Shown in pieces: positions 1 through 14,352 of a DNA stretch of 64,000 bases (positions are counted from its first letter, which is position 1; each line of letters starts with the position of its first letter). The translations under genes were made by a program, and so were the position numbers. The notes below the pieces were generated by a model. The model ran no database searches. It was not told where the DNA came from and was given only the letters and a program-made list of their open reading frames with translations. Source of the DNA: Climacium dendroides (lineage: Eukaryota; Streptophyta; Bryopsida; Hypnales; Climaciaceae); assembly GCA_950106755.1 (NCBI GenBank), contig OX467091.1, positions 24,445,538 to 24,509,537 of the forward strand. The letters run 5' to 3'.

Positions 1-3000
1 GTTAACCTTCAATATTGTCGGTAAAAAATTTTAAATCAGTCAAAGGGATTTAACTACCTATAATGAAACGAACTAAAAATTTTGAATTAATCATATATGG
101 TTGATTAGGAAGTTAGTGGATAAGTAAACACATAAAGTCCCAAGGCATTTTTTGGCTTCAAAACCATTCAAAATTACCATTTCTACTCTATTGATAAAAA
201 AAGTTTACAAAATGGATTTATTGAGAATGTAACTATAGGATCTTGTATTTAACTTGTATGAGATCATGTGGAAAAAATTTCATGAGGTTTGACTATAATG
301 TTTGAATGATATTTGCATTCAAAATGAAAGTTTTTTTTGTGCCTAAAAATTTCAGATAACTTTGACCACAGTTTGAAAAAAAATTTGCACTACTGACTTT
401 GAGGTTAAATATTTTTTCTTATGTGTAATCATGCTTAGCATATGCATACCAATTTTCAAAACAATCCAAGTTACTCAATACATCCAATAAAATCATGTAA
501 TGCCACAATGTCCCAAGAATTGGCAAGATACTATATTTTTTAATCAAATTTTCCACCACCTATTATTAAAGAATAAAAATCCAAACAGTGGATTCAAAAA
601 TGTACTCATACTTAAGTAGTGGAAAAACATTTTTGCAAAACTTGAAAATCTCCAATTTCTACAAGCATTTGATGCCTGCTGCAACCTCCCAATAAACAAA
701 AAAAAGTAGGTTGCCTATGTACAACGAACCCCTAGATGCTCCCGATAAGTTCCTAGTTGGTTTCCATAATACTCTATTGTCAGTGAGCTATGTTTCTACA
801 ATGTATACCTAACTAGTTCTCTCTCTTTTGCAATTTTGTCAATATAAATTACATGGCCCTATGCCTCACAAGAGGTGTAGCCCTTCCAAACCTAGCATAT
901 TAGAATACATTGGTAGTCAAGTATGATATTCAAATTGAATCTACATCTACTAAAGCTTGTTTTTGTTCACTTAACCTAGATTTTCTATCCTAATGTAGGT
1001 ACTCACTTTATGTGAGAGTTTCTCACATAGCTTTATAAGCCACTTAATTATGTATATAGGGAAATGAAGAAAACAAAATCTTTATACAAGTGAGATGGTA
1101 GGAGGTAAACCAACCCATGTAGGATATGTAAATTAGGATTGGTATGAGCTCAAATGCTCTTAGTCAAGTCAAAAGCAAAAACTATGTCCAAAGTAGAATT
1201 TCAAACTCTATTTATGCATAGTTAAATAATTTTTTTCAGATTTTTTTGAAGTATATTAATATAAAAAATTCAAGTTAACTTTCTTCTTGAAATTTGTTTA
1301 AGATTTTGCTTAATCAAAAGTTATAAACAAAGTCTAGAGAAGGATTGAAAGGGACATTTTCTCAAATATTTTCACACATCTTCTTCAAATTTTGTCCATA
1401 ACTTCTTTTTGGAGGCTCAAAATCACAAACGGATTTTTAGAAATGTAATTTAGCTTGATTTTTCACATTAATTTAGTTCAAAGTTTTTTAGAAAAAGTTA
1501 TTCTACTATGATAAAATAAGTTTTAAAATTCTATTTTGAACATAGGTCCTACAATTCAAGTTTTTTGACAATGAGCAATCAAACTCTCATCTTTAAATTA
1601 TCCCATATCCTTTGAGGATTCATGACAAATAACGTATTTCATTGTAGATTCAACCTCTTCACCCATCATACTGACTAAGTGTCAATGAAATAATTCCTTC
1701 ATTTTGCCACTAAATATTTTTTAGTAGTAGATGGTCAATTGATGGATTGGTATTTGACTTAATGGGTTTTCAGGATTTTTTGACAAATCATCTTTATAAT
1801 TATTTATAGATTAGGTTGTCAAGCCTCCAATGTAGAATTTTTTTTCTAATTAATTTTAGCTAAATTTGCTATCAAAGAATAATATCCTCAATAATATCCC
1901 TATAGCCCCCTACATCTTGTTTGAGTAATTGCTTGCCAATGATTGCCTTCTACCATGGGGTGAAACTTGCATTCATTTCCCTCTTTGCACTTGGTCCTTG
2001 ATCATTTTTGCATCCCTAATAAAAGTTAATGAAATTTAATATGCCCATATTTCCCCATCTCCCCCATTCCAAAAAAATGGTCATATCTTGTCAATTGTGG
2101 GTAACATACCCAATTTCCCAATTGTTATCCAATTTCCACAAAAAGTTTTAGAAATCACAACAAAAATAGAGATCATAGGTACTTGCTCAAACCTTAAAAA
2201 ATCCCCCAAAGAGACCTTTGAGACTTTAGGGTTAAATTGGTAGTATTCCATGTGCCAAAAATTTAGAACACATCATTTGTATATTTTGGATCTACAACAT
2301 TTATAAATTTTGGATTTAGGCCATGCATCCTCATCCCAACCAAAGTGGTTGCAAATTGCTAATTTAACAAAACTGATGTTTTATACAATGAAATGGCTAT
2401 ATACTACAATACAAAATCAATTGTAAAGTAGTGAGGATTTGAGCTTACTTCAACGAGGGTGGTTGTGAAGCAACCATAATATTTTGACATGATTAGACTA
2501 TGGTCAATCTGGATTGTCACTCGATTTTCTAAGTCTAGACACTTAATTTGTTGGCATTGTTATGCAATGCTTACACTTTCCTTGGATAGCGCAAAAACTC
2601 CAACAAGCAATAGCCATCAAGAACCATACCCAAATTTTAGTTTATTCTAAGAAAATCATCATCTAATACTTATCTAATATAATTATGCAAAACTTCACTA
2701 GAATACACATCTAAAAAAGTCAAAGAAAAATAGTAGGAAAATTTAGAATGCATTATGTGGCAAAAAACTATGCTACCAAGATTATCATATAATAAATGTA
2801 ACATGTTTTGAATGGATAGCGAGAGAATGTGAATTTCACAGAAAAACATTGAAAAGGGTGAAAATCATTTTCAAAGGGATACAAGTGGATTCAGCCATTA
2901 GTCATTGAACTTTTCCAAAAAATGTAAAAGAAGGTACACATGTCACTTTGCCATTGGTTGAAAAATTGACATGGGTACTTACAATATACCCCCCAAACCC

Positions 3001-3532
3001 CATTAAGAAAAAAATGAGTCCTCAAAGGGGTCATGAGTTTGTAGACAGTGGCAACAACAGAGAACACTAGCCAAAAAAAATTTAACTTTTTTTTGGCCAA
3101 CAAACTAGAGTGCCTAATCAATGTGAAAAAGTCACTTAAATCATTTTTAAAATAATAACATTATTAAAAAATAAATGTTAAAATAAATATAAAATTACAA
3201 AGAATTTGAATTTTGAATCTGATGTGGCATTAAATAACTATACAACTACAACAAATTTCTATTTTTAAATTTATAATTTATAAATATTCAAAAATAATTT
3301 TATTATATTATTTTAATTTTTAATTATTTTTTAATGTAGCCACTATTCATCATTAATGATAAACAATGCCCATTGTCCCTTGAAGGGGCTGTGAGTGCCA
3401 TTGAAGGGAATTCTCACTGTGAAGTAGCTCCTTTGAGGGTTCATTTTTTTCCTAATGTATATTTATATTTTTGTGACATGCTCTTCACTTACAAACAATA
3501 TGGGACAATGTATGGCCATATTTGTATAGCCA

Positions 3533-3551
3533 TATATATATATATATATGT
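3533..3551. repeat. (TA)n microsatellite
   Basis: A run of about nine TA units, followed by an AT-rich stretch with repeated 'catat/tatcc' words to about 3650. Confidence 0.8.
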
Positions 3552-3716
3552 ATCTCATATATACCCCATATGTATTCTATAAGTATTTTACATGTTGTAC
3601 ATATTCCGTATTCCATATCTATCTTATGTATCTATATCCACATACCAAAGTATCCAAATTGTATTATTTATTTTTCAAGATCAACAGCATTGGAAGAGAG
3701 GGCCAATTGTTTACAA

Positions 3717-3834
3717 GATCAACAGCTCTTGATTTTTATAAAGAAGGGGAGTGCGTTAATTGCAATTAGAGGGGAGATCAACAGCTCTTGATTTTTATAA
3801 AGAAGGGGAATGCATTAATTGCAATTAGAGGGGA
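3717..3834. repeat. 59-bp tandem duplication
   Basis: Two head-to-tail copies begin at 3717 and 3776, each starting gatcaacagctcttg and ending in a purine-rich 'gaggg(g)agat'. They differ at only a few positions, so the duplication is recent. Confidence 0.9.
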
Positions 3835-4136
3835 GATGCCTCATCATAAGAGATAGTAAATATAACAACATTTTATACACAACTAGTGCTTGGTTGCACG
3901 GTTTTTAAATTCATATTCTTTGCAAAAGTTTATTTCTCGGAAATCTTTAGAAGTTGTGGTAGTACAACACGAAACTACAACCACATACACAGATTGTAGG
4001 AAATGTCACCACGTACATTAATCTTGACAAAGTAAAGATTGAAGGTGGAAATGAAGTATAGAATGAATATGCATGTTCTCCAAGTGAATTGCAAGCATGC
4101 TCTCATTATATAAATTGACTCTCATGAGACACGATA

Positions 4137-4174
4137 TAAATCAAAATTGCAAATCAAAATTGCAAATCAAAATT
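4137..4174. repeat. 13-bp tandem repeat, three units
   Basis: The unit aaatcaaaattgc occurs three times in a row; the last copy is imperfect. Confidence 0.85.
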
Positions 4175-7100
4175 GATGATGACAAGTGAGTAATATATTG
4201 CCCTAGCCATTACATGTGCATTGCATTGTTCTCTTCAAATAGATCTAATAGATTCTTTGTAGGAATGCAAACAACTCGGCAAACAAACAATGATTGCAAT
4301 TTCAAAGTCATCGTTGCTCATATATGCCATTTAAAGAACACATCTACAGAAGATACAAATGATTACACAATTTCACAAATAAAAAACCACGTGTATAAAT
4401 AGTCACAACCATTGCTCCTCTAATCCTATTGGCTTATTTCACTTGGATCATTTTATGTAATGAGTTGCATCATGCCTCCTATGAGAATAGATTTTGTCTC
4501 TTTTTATAATTTCTACCAGAAATGAATTGATTGTAGAGAAAGACAAAGAGAGATGTCCATAGTAGGTGGTCATCACTAATAAATAAGATCAATTGGAGGA
4601 ATGGTATTGATTGTCTTTGTAAGATTTTAGAGGAAGAAAATGGCATTGAGAAGCGAGTGAGGTAAAAAGTATCATAATTAGTCATGGCATTGAGAAGAAT
4701 AATGCCCTCAACAAACACAGCTAGTGGCACCACTTCCTCTGCAAATTACACAAATGGTCATTTCTTCCTAGACGTTAAAACAAACCATTATTGTCTCTAT
4801 GCAATCTCATATGTGCAAAATTCACAAGAAACTAATAGGGAAAAACCCCCCATTAATAGGAGCCAACTTGAATGTAACAAAGTGCTTTTTTTGAAGAATC
4901 TTCATTTTAACTCTTGAATGTGAGTTGAAATATGAAAAAAAATGTAGTTTAGCACTGTTTTTATGAATAATTCAAGGACTATTTTAGATGAATAAGCAAC
5001 AATTTTCTGAGAGAATATTTCAATAAGGATCTCCATAAGCACCTCAATAATGTCTACATGTGGCTCCTATTAGTGTGCTTTGACCTGTAGCATTTAGAGT
5101 ATCAAGCTTAGAATGACAATGTTTATGAGTTCTTGGACAAGGTTGGAAGACTCACCATGAAACTCTTGTACTTGGACACAAATGTAGATAGAATTACTAT
5201 TCCACTTTCTCAACCATTTAATCTTGCCCTAGTTTATGGAGTCTCTAAATTAAAGTTTGTTAAGACAAAGAAGCTCTAATTTAACCCCTAAAAAATCCTT
5301 AAAATCAAATTGTCTTTTTTAGGTTTTCAGTACAATATTGCAGTTTAATTCCTAAAGGACCAAACATCGTTTTTTGGCAACATAGCAATTTTAAGCAGCT
5401 CACTACGAACGGAATCTTTACTATTTTTTGCTGAAATTTTCACACAACATTTTCCCGAGGAGTAGCTTTACGACCCAACAATTTTCATAACTTTTGACTA
5501 CATAGTCAAAAGTTATTGTATGATATGTAATTTTCAACATTTGGTGGGTAGTCCGGGCAGCAAAAAAAACTTCTTTAATAATCGCTTTAAAAAAAATAAA
5601 AATTTGAAATTAATTCTCAAGATTTTAATGTATAAATTCTAACTCAATTTTCAATATTTAAAAAAAAAATCATAGGATGTAGATTGTTTATTACAACATT
5701 ACAACCATTGGAATTGGCATTTTTCAATTCCATAAATGAATTGTTAACAATTTAGTATTTTGAATCATTTTCTACTTCTTTTGACTTTCTATGTTTTTTC
5801 CTATATGTTGTGCAATTCCAAATGGTTTGAAAATTTTCAAGTATGTAGCCAATGTGACTTGAAGAATGAATCCAAAAAGTAACCAACATTTTGGACAATT
5901 TTTTTATAACAATCTGACCTTGTGAAGTGCAATTGCTTGTTTTTTTGCAGGGACAAAAAATGGATTTTTGTTACTTCAAACGCTGATATCTTGCAATCTA
6001 CATGGTGAAAATTTCTGAAATTTTTTCCACATCTTTTCAAATCAGATTAATATAAGATCCTATAGTTAGATGTGTCCAAAAATGGGTTTTTTTCAAAAAT
6101 TTGGTACTTGTACTAGAGATGGCAGTTTTGGTGAAAACATAGGTAAAATCCTTTGGGGGGTTAGTTTTCAACTATTTCAAGCATGCCAAATAAATTCTAA
6201 GATGCACATTTTTGTTGTGAATCCAGAAATGTAACTTCACGTACATGAAAATTTGGATTTTTTAAAGAATTCTCGAGACACATCCAACAATGTTATTGAC
6301 CATCCTTAGACATAATAGAAAATATTGTAGGATCCATTCAATATGGGCATAAGACTTTTTGAAACAATCCAAAGCATAGTCACTCCATGTTGTTGATGAT
6401 TTGACATTATTTTGCAGCAACTTCCACAAATTCAAGATAGATTTGCAAAATGATCTCCAAGAGCAAATACCAGGGCTTTTTTTGACTTTCTGGTGCTAGA
6501 TTGAAAATAATAATAATTTGGCTAAAATATGCCAAAAAGCTTTAAATATAAAAAAATTGGATGAAGTTGCTAGATTGTGGATGAAAACCAAATTATAGAC
6601 ATGTGATATGTGCTAATGTGATACTACATATTTTTTAATTCAATATGTGGATAAATGTTGAAAATTGGAGTGCCACTATAACATTTTATTTTGTCACTTT
6701 GTCACTTCTTAAAAAATGAAAAAAAGACCTACCTAAAACCTACTAAGTGCCCCCTGTTTATTGACCTCAAAAATACCATTGGCAAGTAGGCCTTTGCAAT
6801 TTGGCACAACATGGCATCCATGGCATTGTACCAAATCTATATTATTTTTCATTGTCACTAGTGACATTAAGCTCCTTCTCTTTGAAGTACTACTAGTGAA
6901 GCTTGTTCCATTTCTCTTTGAAATAGATGGACTCCTAAGTAAATTTTGTTGTAAATTCAACAATTAAATGGTGGTGCATGTAATTTCAACCTTCCATCCA
7001 AAAAGATTGCCAACTTCCATGAACAATGTAGCCACACAGCATGTCATTGAATAACTTTGTTGCAACATTTTTCCAATTGTAATTCAAGGGAGGAAGAATA

Positions 7101-8339
7101 CAAGTGGGTAAAGTCAATAGATAAAAGGCACTTAAAGTGCCAATGCCCAAATTTGAAGTGGAATCTACAACTTGAGAATACTCCCAACTCAAGCCTTCAT
7201 TACACTTTAAGTCCTTGCTATGTCCTCTTCAATAATTATCTTTGAAAGGTAGTTAAAGTTGTCCATGTGAATATAAAAAAAAATACAAAAATACAAAGAT
7301 ATGAGAGTAATGGATTGTCTTTGCTGGTTTGAATAAGCTCCTAGACCTTGTAAACTATACTAGCACAATTCTCATGGAGACTTTAGTTTGCCTTCTATTG
7401 TTCTTAAGATAGTTTTTCATCTAATAGTAAAACCATTGGTAAAAAAGTTACATTGTCTTCTCTAGCAATCTTGTCTCCTGAAGCCAAATACTTTGCTTTT
7501 GGGTTTCTTAGAGTTATTGTAGGCAAAGGTTTCACTCAATGTCATTTATTGACGCTTCATCACCTACTATAGCTTTGCTTGGCTCCAATTTGTCATATGT
7601 ATAGGACTATTGCATGCTTGTGAGAGAGTAAGAGAGTCAACACACATATGAAGTAAATAGAATTACAAATAGATTTAATCTGTGGGTTTTTAAATTGAAA
7701 AGAGTTTGGCAATTGGCCATAGATAAACTATGCATCTCTGGTTGATTGTATCGTTTTTCTAAGTAGCATCATCACAATAAGAATTGACAAATCAATAAGA
7801 TAGATTTCGGGTCATTTGCAAGCACTCAAACACAAACATCATTGCAATTCATGCAAAGAGTTGCTTCCATGAACAACTAATAAGTTATTAGGATGCCCCT
7901 AATCTTTGTCACACTAAGACATAACAAATGCTTCTAAAAATACCACCCTTTTCTATCTTTGGCAAAGGTATTATGATTTTACAACGGTTGTTACAAAACA
8001 CCAAGTACCATCCACGAAGGTTTGATTCAATAGTGAGGTGCCGAGATTGAATTTCCATGTCAAATTCTCAAAGGTCCATGTCACCTCACACAATTTTCAA
8101 GATGATATGTGTCACTTTTTTACAAAAATGACTTAACCCATAAACAATGTTATGGTCATTTTTTGGTTGATGAATGAGAGAGAATCTTTGTATATAAGAT
8201 AGAAGTACAACTATTCATCCTTGGAATTTTGCATAAAAAGGGGAGGTCTTGTCTAGTAGTTTGACTTTCAGCAAGTGCTTTAGGATTTTTTAAATTTTAA
8301 ACCAACTATTCACACAATGCCCAAAGGGATGATTTTCAT

Positions 8340-9862
8340 GGTCATAGGTCCATCCTTTTAGGGTTAATTTATGTCGAATCTCTTTGCTTTTCTCTCTCAA
8401 CGCCTGTCTGTTCACGGAATCTCATACCCCTTCCCATGACCGTTCCTACAATCAAAACCCTTCACATTCTAAACCCCTCATACGGAACCTCTGCTGCTGA
8501 ATAATCACGCTACACAATTTATCTCTACAATTTCATAACGATGCCCTCTTCAGTTTAATTCCGCATCTCGAATTCTTCAACGTCGGAATTATTAGAAACA
8601 GCGTGGTCGGGATTGATGAAAGGGCGACAGACGGTGGTGATCAGGAGCATGACCCTTCTTAAATTCGAAGTTCAGTAGCTGGGCTCTGATTCTGTGCAAA
8701 TTTTCCATTATTTTCGTGGAGGTAGGCTCATCGGCTACGGAAATCTCACGCCGTTTTTTTAAAATTCTGCACGTGAATTGCATTATAATTCCTTATTTTA
8801 CTGATTTTCTGATTTCAAGAGTCAACTTCCTTTTTATGCAGTTTTTTGAAGTTTGTGCTGTGAATTTTTAGGGTTTGATGATCCCTAAGCGTCTTGGGTG
8901 TGCACTTTTGCAAAGTTCATTTCCTGCAAAACTAGTGTAATGGAAGTGCCATGAAAGCTGTACCAAAATTGTGTGCACCCATGAAAGTTCTTGTTTGAAA
9001 CTTTGTGGTTAGTTTTGTACTTTAAAGGACCGTCATAGATCACGAAGTCTATGGAGCGAAGCAAGTGAGGAATGTGGTAAGGCTGGAATGACCGCTGAGC
9101 TATGCAATTTGTACCATTTGGGGTGTAATTTAGAAAGGGATCTCGTAGGGTTATAAGCACAATTGCTTCCTCTATAATACCACTCTCCCATCCTTCTATA
9201 GAAGCGTAGACGCAGTTTGGGAACAGAATTCGCTTATCAGATAGATTGAATTTCACTCTTATCTTCTGTGTGTGTTACCTGTGTGAATCAGGGTTCCTGA
9301 AGATGTGATGATAACTTTGCCAAAATTGTGTCCACCCATGAAATTACCCGATTGTCTTGTTTGTAGCTTTCTATAGAAGCAGTTGGATCCAGTTTTAGGA
9401 CAGAATTCACATACTAGATTGACCTAAGTTGCACTCTTACCTTGCATGTAAGGTCCTTGTGAAATTTAGGGTTTTCCTAGAGTCTAGCCCCAGCAGCGGA
9501 TTGGCACTTGTTAATATGTTCTGTGGCATATTTAGTAGAATCGCCCCAAAGCTTTTCATTCTCATGGATACAAAACGTATGTTCTTCTTCCTGTTCTTTC
9601 TTCTTGGAATTGGGATCTCCTCTGCATGTGTTGAGAGCAAGTTATTGGCATGTGAGACATTACCTGTTTCGGTGAAAGCAAACAGTAGGGTGTCTTCGCT
9701 GAACAATGTACTTGATGGTCTCTATTTGCTTCAGATTGAGAGTATGTGAACTGCAGAATGTTTTGCTTATAACCGTTTACTTTGGAAACCTCTCGACTTA
9801 CTTGAGAATGTTATGAAGTATTTGAAGGGAAACATGTGCTAGTTTTGTAGCGAGGACTGAAA
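8340..9862 (+). promoter_or_regulatory. Promoter and 5' leader region of the 9.8-14.4 kb gene
   Basis: Base composition rises sharply near 8380, as for transcribed DNA, and there is a plausible 5' splice site at about 8721 (gtggag|gtaggc). This suggests a non-coding first exon and a leader intron, but neither can be proved from sequence. The leader contains a degenerate direct duplication: about 8950-9260 and about 9310-9440 share the order 'ccaaaattgtgt.cacccatgaaa', 'tctatagaagc', 'ggacagaattc' and 'ttgcactcttacctt' or close variants. Confidence 0.4.
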
Positions 9863-12800
9863 ATGGCGAGGCGGCTGATCATGGCGGAGAACCGGATGAA
9901 GATGCACGCCAAGGAGACGCCCTGGGGGAAGTATTTACGGTTGAATGAGTTGGCTAGACATAGAGCTCGGTGTCGCAAAATGAAACCTAGTATAGACGCA
10001 TCTCCTCCCCATCAGAGCCCCCAACAGATTATGAATAGAGAGAGGTCGGACCTAGAACAAGGTAGTCTATATATGCGTATGAGAATTATAGGGAGTAGTG
10101 GTGTCAAACCTTGAGTTCTAGTGTGAGATTTCACTATTTCTTTTATAATTATTTCGTACTTCTTCGCACTGGTAAGTTCAAGAATTTTGTCCCAGAAATA
10201 TTACCTCCCTCGTTAGAGTTTTCAAATTCAATCTGAGAATGGCTTCTTCCTGCACTACAGAAACCTCCTGTTGTCACATCATTACTGTGTTTTTTCTTTC
10301 TTTCTTCCATCTGATATCTGGACAATCTTCTATCATTCTATTTCCGAAGTGTGCAAGTTAAAAATAATAAGTGCACTTTGGAAGCTGATAGTTGAATACA
10401 GTAACGTTTAGAATAAATTTCAATCGTTCAACGGCGTAGGTTGTGATTTTCCTTTATTTTTCATTCTTTCAATGATTTAGCTCAACTCCCTGTAGATATA
10501 GAAGTGACCGCTTTTTGCCTGTGGGTTTATGAACCGAACAACTTTTCTTTAGATTTGTGTAAACCTTAGTACTTCAGAGCTCACTTCTGCTACAAGATTT
10601 TTAGCCTCAAAATCTCTGATCCTAGAAATACTACCTGTATTTTAAATCACGTTTGAGAATCGTCCCTAGTGTGTGACCGATCAAGTAGAAACGAAATTCC
10701 TTCCATTTAGTGCATGGAGATGTCTGAAGGGACTACCATTGACAAGAGTTTTCATGACCGTGGTTGCAGGTAATTTCTTCTCAAAGAGACAATTTTTTCC
10801 TCTCCTTCAAGTAGATGTAGAAACAATAATGATGAGAAGAAGGAATGAATTGTTACACCCTCACATAATCAAATCTGAAGAGAGTAATTTACCATTTTTA
10901 ACAGACAGTGGAGTAATCCTCAGATCTGCGAATCTCTGCTAAGTAATTTAGTAAGAATTCAAGCATGTCAAGTGAAGATGTCTCAAGTTAGAATGATTCA
11001 CTTAGAGAAAGGGCCTGTCTGGGTTGTCTGTTAAGGTAAGTCAAAACTCAAAATGGCGTCCATGGTTTGTTGATTTAAATTTCTGGGGAATTAACTTAAC
11101 CTTGGGTTGTGTTATGGCTGATTTTCTGACAATTTTTAGTGCTGGGTGGTGCTGCCAACTGGATTGGCAAGTACGAAAAGGGCGTCAAAAAACTGACTGA
11201 TTGCAGGCCATGGTCCGTTCCAAAGATCATGAAAACGGATCTTGCACCATTTTCCACACTGAAGATTCAGCCACGAGATGGTGAGTGATGTTGCATACTT
11301 TTCAAGAAATGCATGATTTCCTTAGCATTACACTAAAACTGTTTTTAGAGCAATTGATTTTCAAATGCTATAAATTTTTACTCTTCATGGAAAAAATTCC
11401 AGCTATGTTTGTAGAGATCTTTGTGTTTGAATAAAATTGATATCGATGCTCTTGGTAAAAAATTCATTTATCATAAATGAATAGTCTTGAGTAATTAGTC
11501 AGTATGGGTGACACTATACATTGTTTTCAGTGTAGCATTATATTAGAATCTTCTTTAGAAATTCCACTCCTAGATGTATTCTAGAAAACTTAGTCACGTT
11601 TCAGTTTATAAGACTTGTGTTAAAATGACCTAAAATCGCATTGTAATTGCTTGGGGTAGTGCACCTAGCTTTTCCAAAATACATCTAGGAAGTTTGCTAC
11701 TAGTGCAAGTATAATGTAAGTGAAATGAATGTTTCCCTCTCACTACTGTACTTTTTTGGTAAAATTTAGAGAAAATTAAGAGTGATGAAATTGAGAGAAA
11801 AAGGAGAAGTAAGGGGAAAAAGAAGAGATGTAGTAAGGTACCATGTGAACGTCAAAAAGGTTGGACGATCAACTGCAATTGTAAAGACTCTAAAACATCT
11901 ATATAGACTTTTATCTTCAATTTTTTTTTCTTAATTTTCTTTTATTTAAAGTCTTAAGTGCTTTATAAATCACAAAGTAGGATATATCCTTCACTTTGAT
12001 TCCACTACAATGTTAAACCAATAATTACAATAGTCATCAAAATTTCCATTTAAATATTATGAATGATAACTAATAGATAGGTTGTACTTAATTGGCAGTA
12101 CCACAAGGTCTTAAGAAGAGTGAAAAAGAACTATGTAAGGACACCTCAACCTATAGATTTCCTAATTTTTGTTGAAATTTGCAAGGTATGATAGTTCTTT
12201 TATACAAAATTATCTCTCATGTCAATTTTTAGTTTCGTCTACATTAAAGTCCACTCACTTAAACCTCTAGAACCACAATAGTTGCAAATTTTTTCAAAAT
12301 TTTCTTAAAATACCATGTATAGAAAAACAACACTTTAGTTAATCACATGATAAGCCTCAATAGGAGTCTTCACTTTGCTCTTACATGTAATAGTTGTATC
12401 TAGAACAAGTATCTACATTAGTATTTATGGTTTGTTTCATAGTAAGATCGTCAAGCAGTTAAATTTAATGTGTGAGGATGTAAGTGTTGTCTCAAGATTT
12501 GTCCGATGGGAGACTCAACATCAGACAGGATAAAAGAAAGAGAATTTGAATTGATATGATTTAATTAAAATAGAATGTGAACAAGAGCCCCTATAGGTAA
12601 GCTTTTGTTAATAACTTAACAATTTAGGTAAGCAATTCAAAACACCAAACTTGTTAAAAGTGCATAAATTTCATTTTGCAGTTCTTTCTTCTTCATTATT
12701 CCATTCCACAATATTAGATCCATAGTGCTTCTAGTGAAGTAATCCAAGCTAGTGGGGATCATGGTCTTTATTTTCAAAAGGGGCTTGAAAAGAATTTTAC

Positions 12801-14352
12801 ACTTAATGCACACCTTTGAGAAGTCACACAACTCTAACAAGTAAGGAGCAATAGAAATTATTGACAAAGCTTGTATAAATAGCAACCCCCAAACTTATAG
12901 TTTCTTGTGTGTCAATGTCCATGTTTTAGATAAGATGCGAGTAATTGAGAAAAGTATCATGGATCATAGACAGAGGATAAGAGAAATTCAAAAGGGCCCT
13001 TCTGTTTACCAACCTCAGAAGAAAACATATCTTAGTCGAGGTGAAGCACCATGGAATCACAGGTAATTGTAAAACTATGTAAATAACATTATGAGCTATT
13101 CTAGTAGGGTCCTTTACATGCCACAAAATAAAGATATGTTAGTGAGGTTCCAAGTGGAGTTTTTATTAAAAAATTCATTACCATCTATATTGGAGAAGGA
13201 TATTTCATCTTCTTATAATGTGTCATAGAATGCCTTACAATACAAGTATTTGGGTCTTTAATGTTAGTAAGAGTGATTCAAATACAATGCACCATAGCAA
13301 TGGGGTTGTTTTGAGCTTTCATCTTTCAATAGTTATATAACCTTGTAACCTAAAGCTGAACTTGAAAAGGGGGTCACAACTAATCTCAATGACTGTTAAA
13401 GCATATTTTTACTATTAACAAACATAGGTTGTAATTTTTGTATACTTTGCTACTTTCTTTAAAACTTCCTAAAAGACTCATTTCAACTCATACAAATATA
13501 GCCACTGTTAACCATTGAGGCACTAGTGGTTAATTCTTTCCTTTGTTTGTTAGAGTTTTAAAATAAGTGTACCAATGATTTACACTAATAGCACCTAAGT
13601 ATACTTATTATTATTATTAAACACAAATTGTTTTTATTGGATCTCATTGGCAAGTGAGAGGATTTCAATGCACTTGAGCATGTATTACTTGAACATTGTA
13701 TGAATAAATTATTGTCTAAAGCTATATCAAAAATCAACACCAAACTCTTCTTTGCTCTCATATTTTGAAAGTCCACATCTTATGTAATCAATATCTAGGT
13801 TTTAGTGTCACCTTTGGGTTCAAATGTAAGTTTCACATGTTGCACTATGATGATTATTGGTGCACTTACATTAGTACAAATAGGGTATAAGATTAATTAT
13901 GCTTGCCTCTGGTGGTTGGGGGTTGCAAATGGACAGACCTGCAGAAATCCACACCGTGGATGAGAAGCTGAAGGAGATAAGAAAGTGGGCCATGAGACAC
14001 CGCCCCAAGACTACCCCTGCAGCACCAACTGGTATTATGGCGTACCTCCCAGCAGTCTTTGCCCCTCCGGCACCGGAACCTGTTCTCACACCTATTTCAC
14101 CTATCACAGAAGGTGCCCTACTTTGCTCCTTTTTCCTTGCTCTAAATTTTTTCCAGCTTTTTCCTGCGTTTTAAGTAGGTGACATTTGCTATTTGGTAGT
14201 CAGAAGAAAAAACATTGAGGGAATCACACTTGAAAGTGTCCGAACAATCATCTGAGCGTGGTTCATGTTACGAAATCGCAGAGGACGCTGCAAGAGACGC
14301 TCAGCTGGCTCAACTCAAAGAAGTTCAGGAGGCTGGTGATCCTACCTTTTGA
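9863..14352 (+). CDS. Unrecognised four-exon gene, 218 residues
   Basis: Exons 9863-10061, 11140-11280, 13945-14112 and 14204-14352. All three introns are GT-AG and fall after the first base of a codon, and the total of 657 nt gives an uninterrupted 218-residue protein. I do not recognise the family. The N-terminus is strongly basic (MARRLIMAENRMKMHAKETP, then several Arg/Lys-rich segments to about residue 60). A middle part has a Trp-containing stretch (NWIGKYEKGVKKL). Next comes a proline-rich patch (APPAPEPVLTPISP) near residues 145-160, and the C-terminal 50 residues are acidic and helical (EIAEDAARDAQLAQLKEVQE). There is no obvious signal peptide or membrane segment; a basic N-terminus could be nuclear or organellar targeting. 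The consistent phases and sharp composition change at exon edges argue that the gene is real, but the start codon rests only on the first ATG after the leader. Confidence 0.6.

Larger units (their letters stand above)
1..8330. other. Gene-free AT-rich repeat DNA
   Basis: No reading frame here has coding character: all are short, AT-rich and lack recognisable motifs. The DNA is made of degraded dispersed repeats. One segment (about 6480-6720) is also present in altered form at about 26440-26680; both carry the same succession of words around 'gatgaaa..aattatggacatg' and 'caccactataacatttta'. Small tandem repeats at 3717-3834 and 4137-4173 are listed separately. I see no RNA gene. Confidence 0.7.

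Noticed and set aside
3373..3791. Overlapping short frames near the TA microsatellite
   Set aside because: Translation of simple-sequence DNA (IYIYIYVS) and a tandem repeat; not protein-like.
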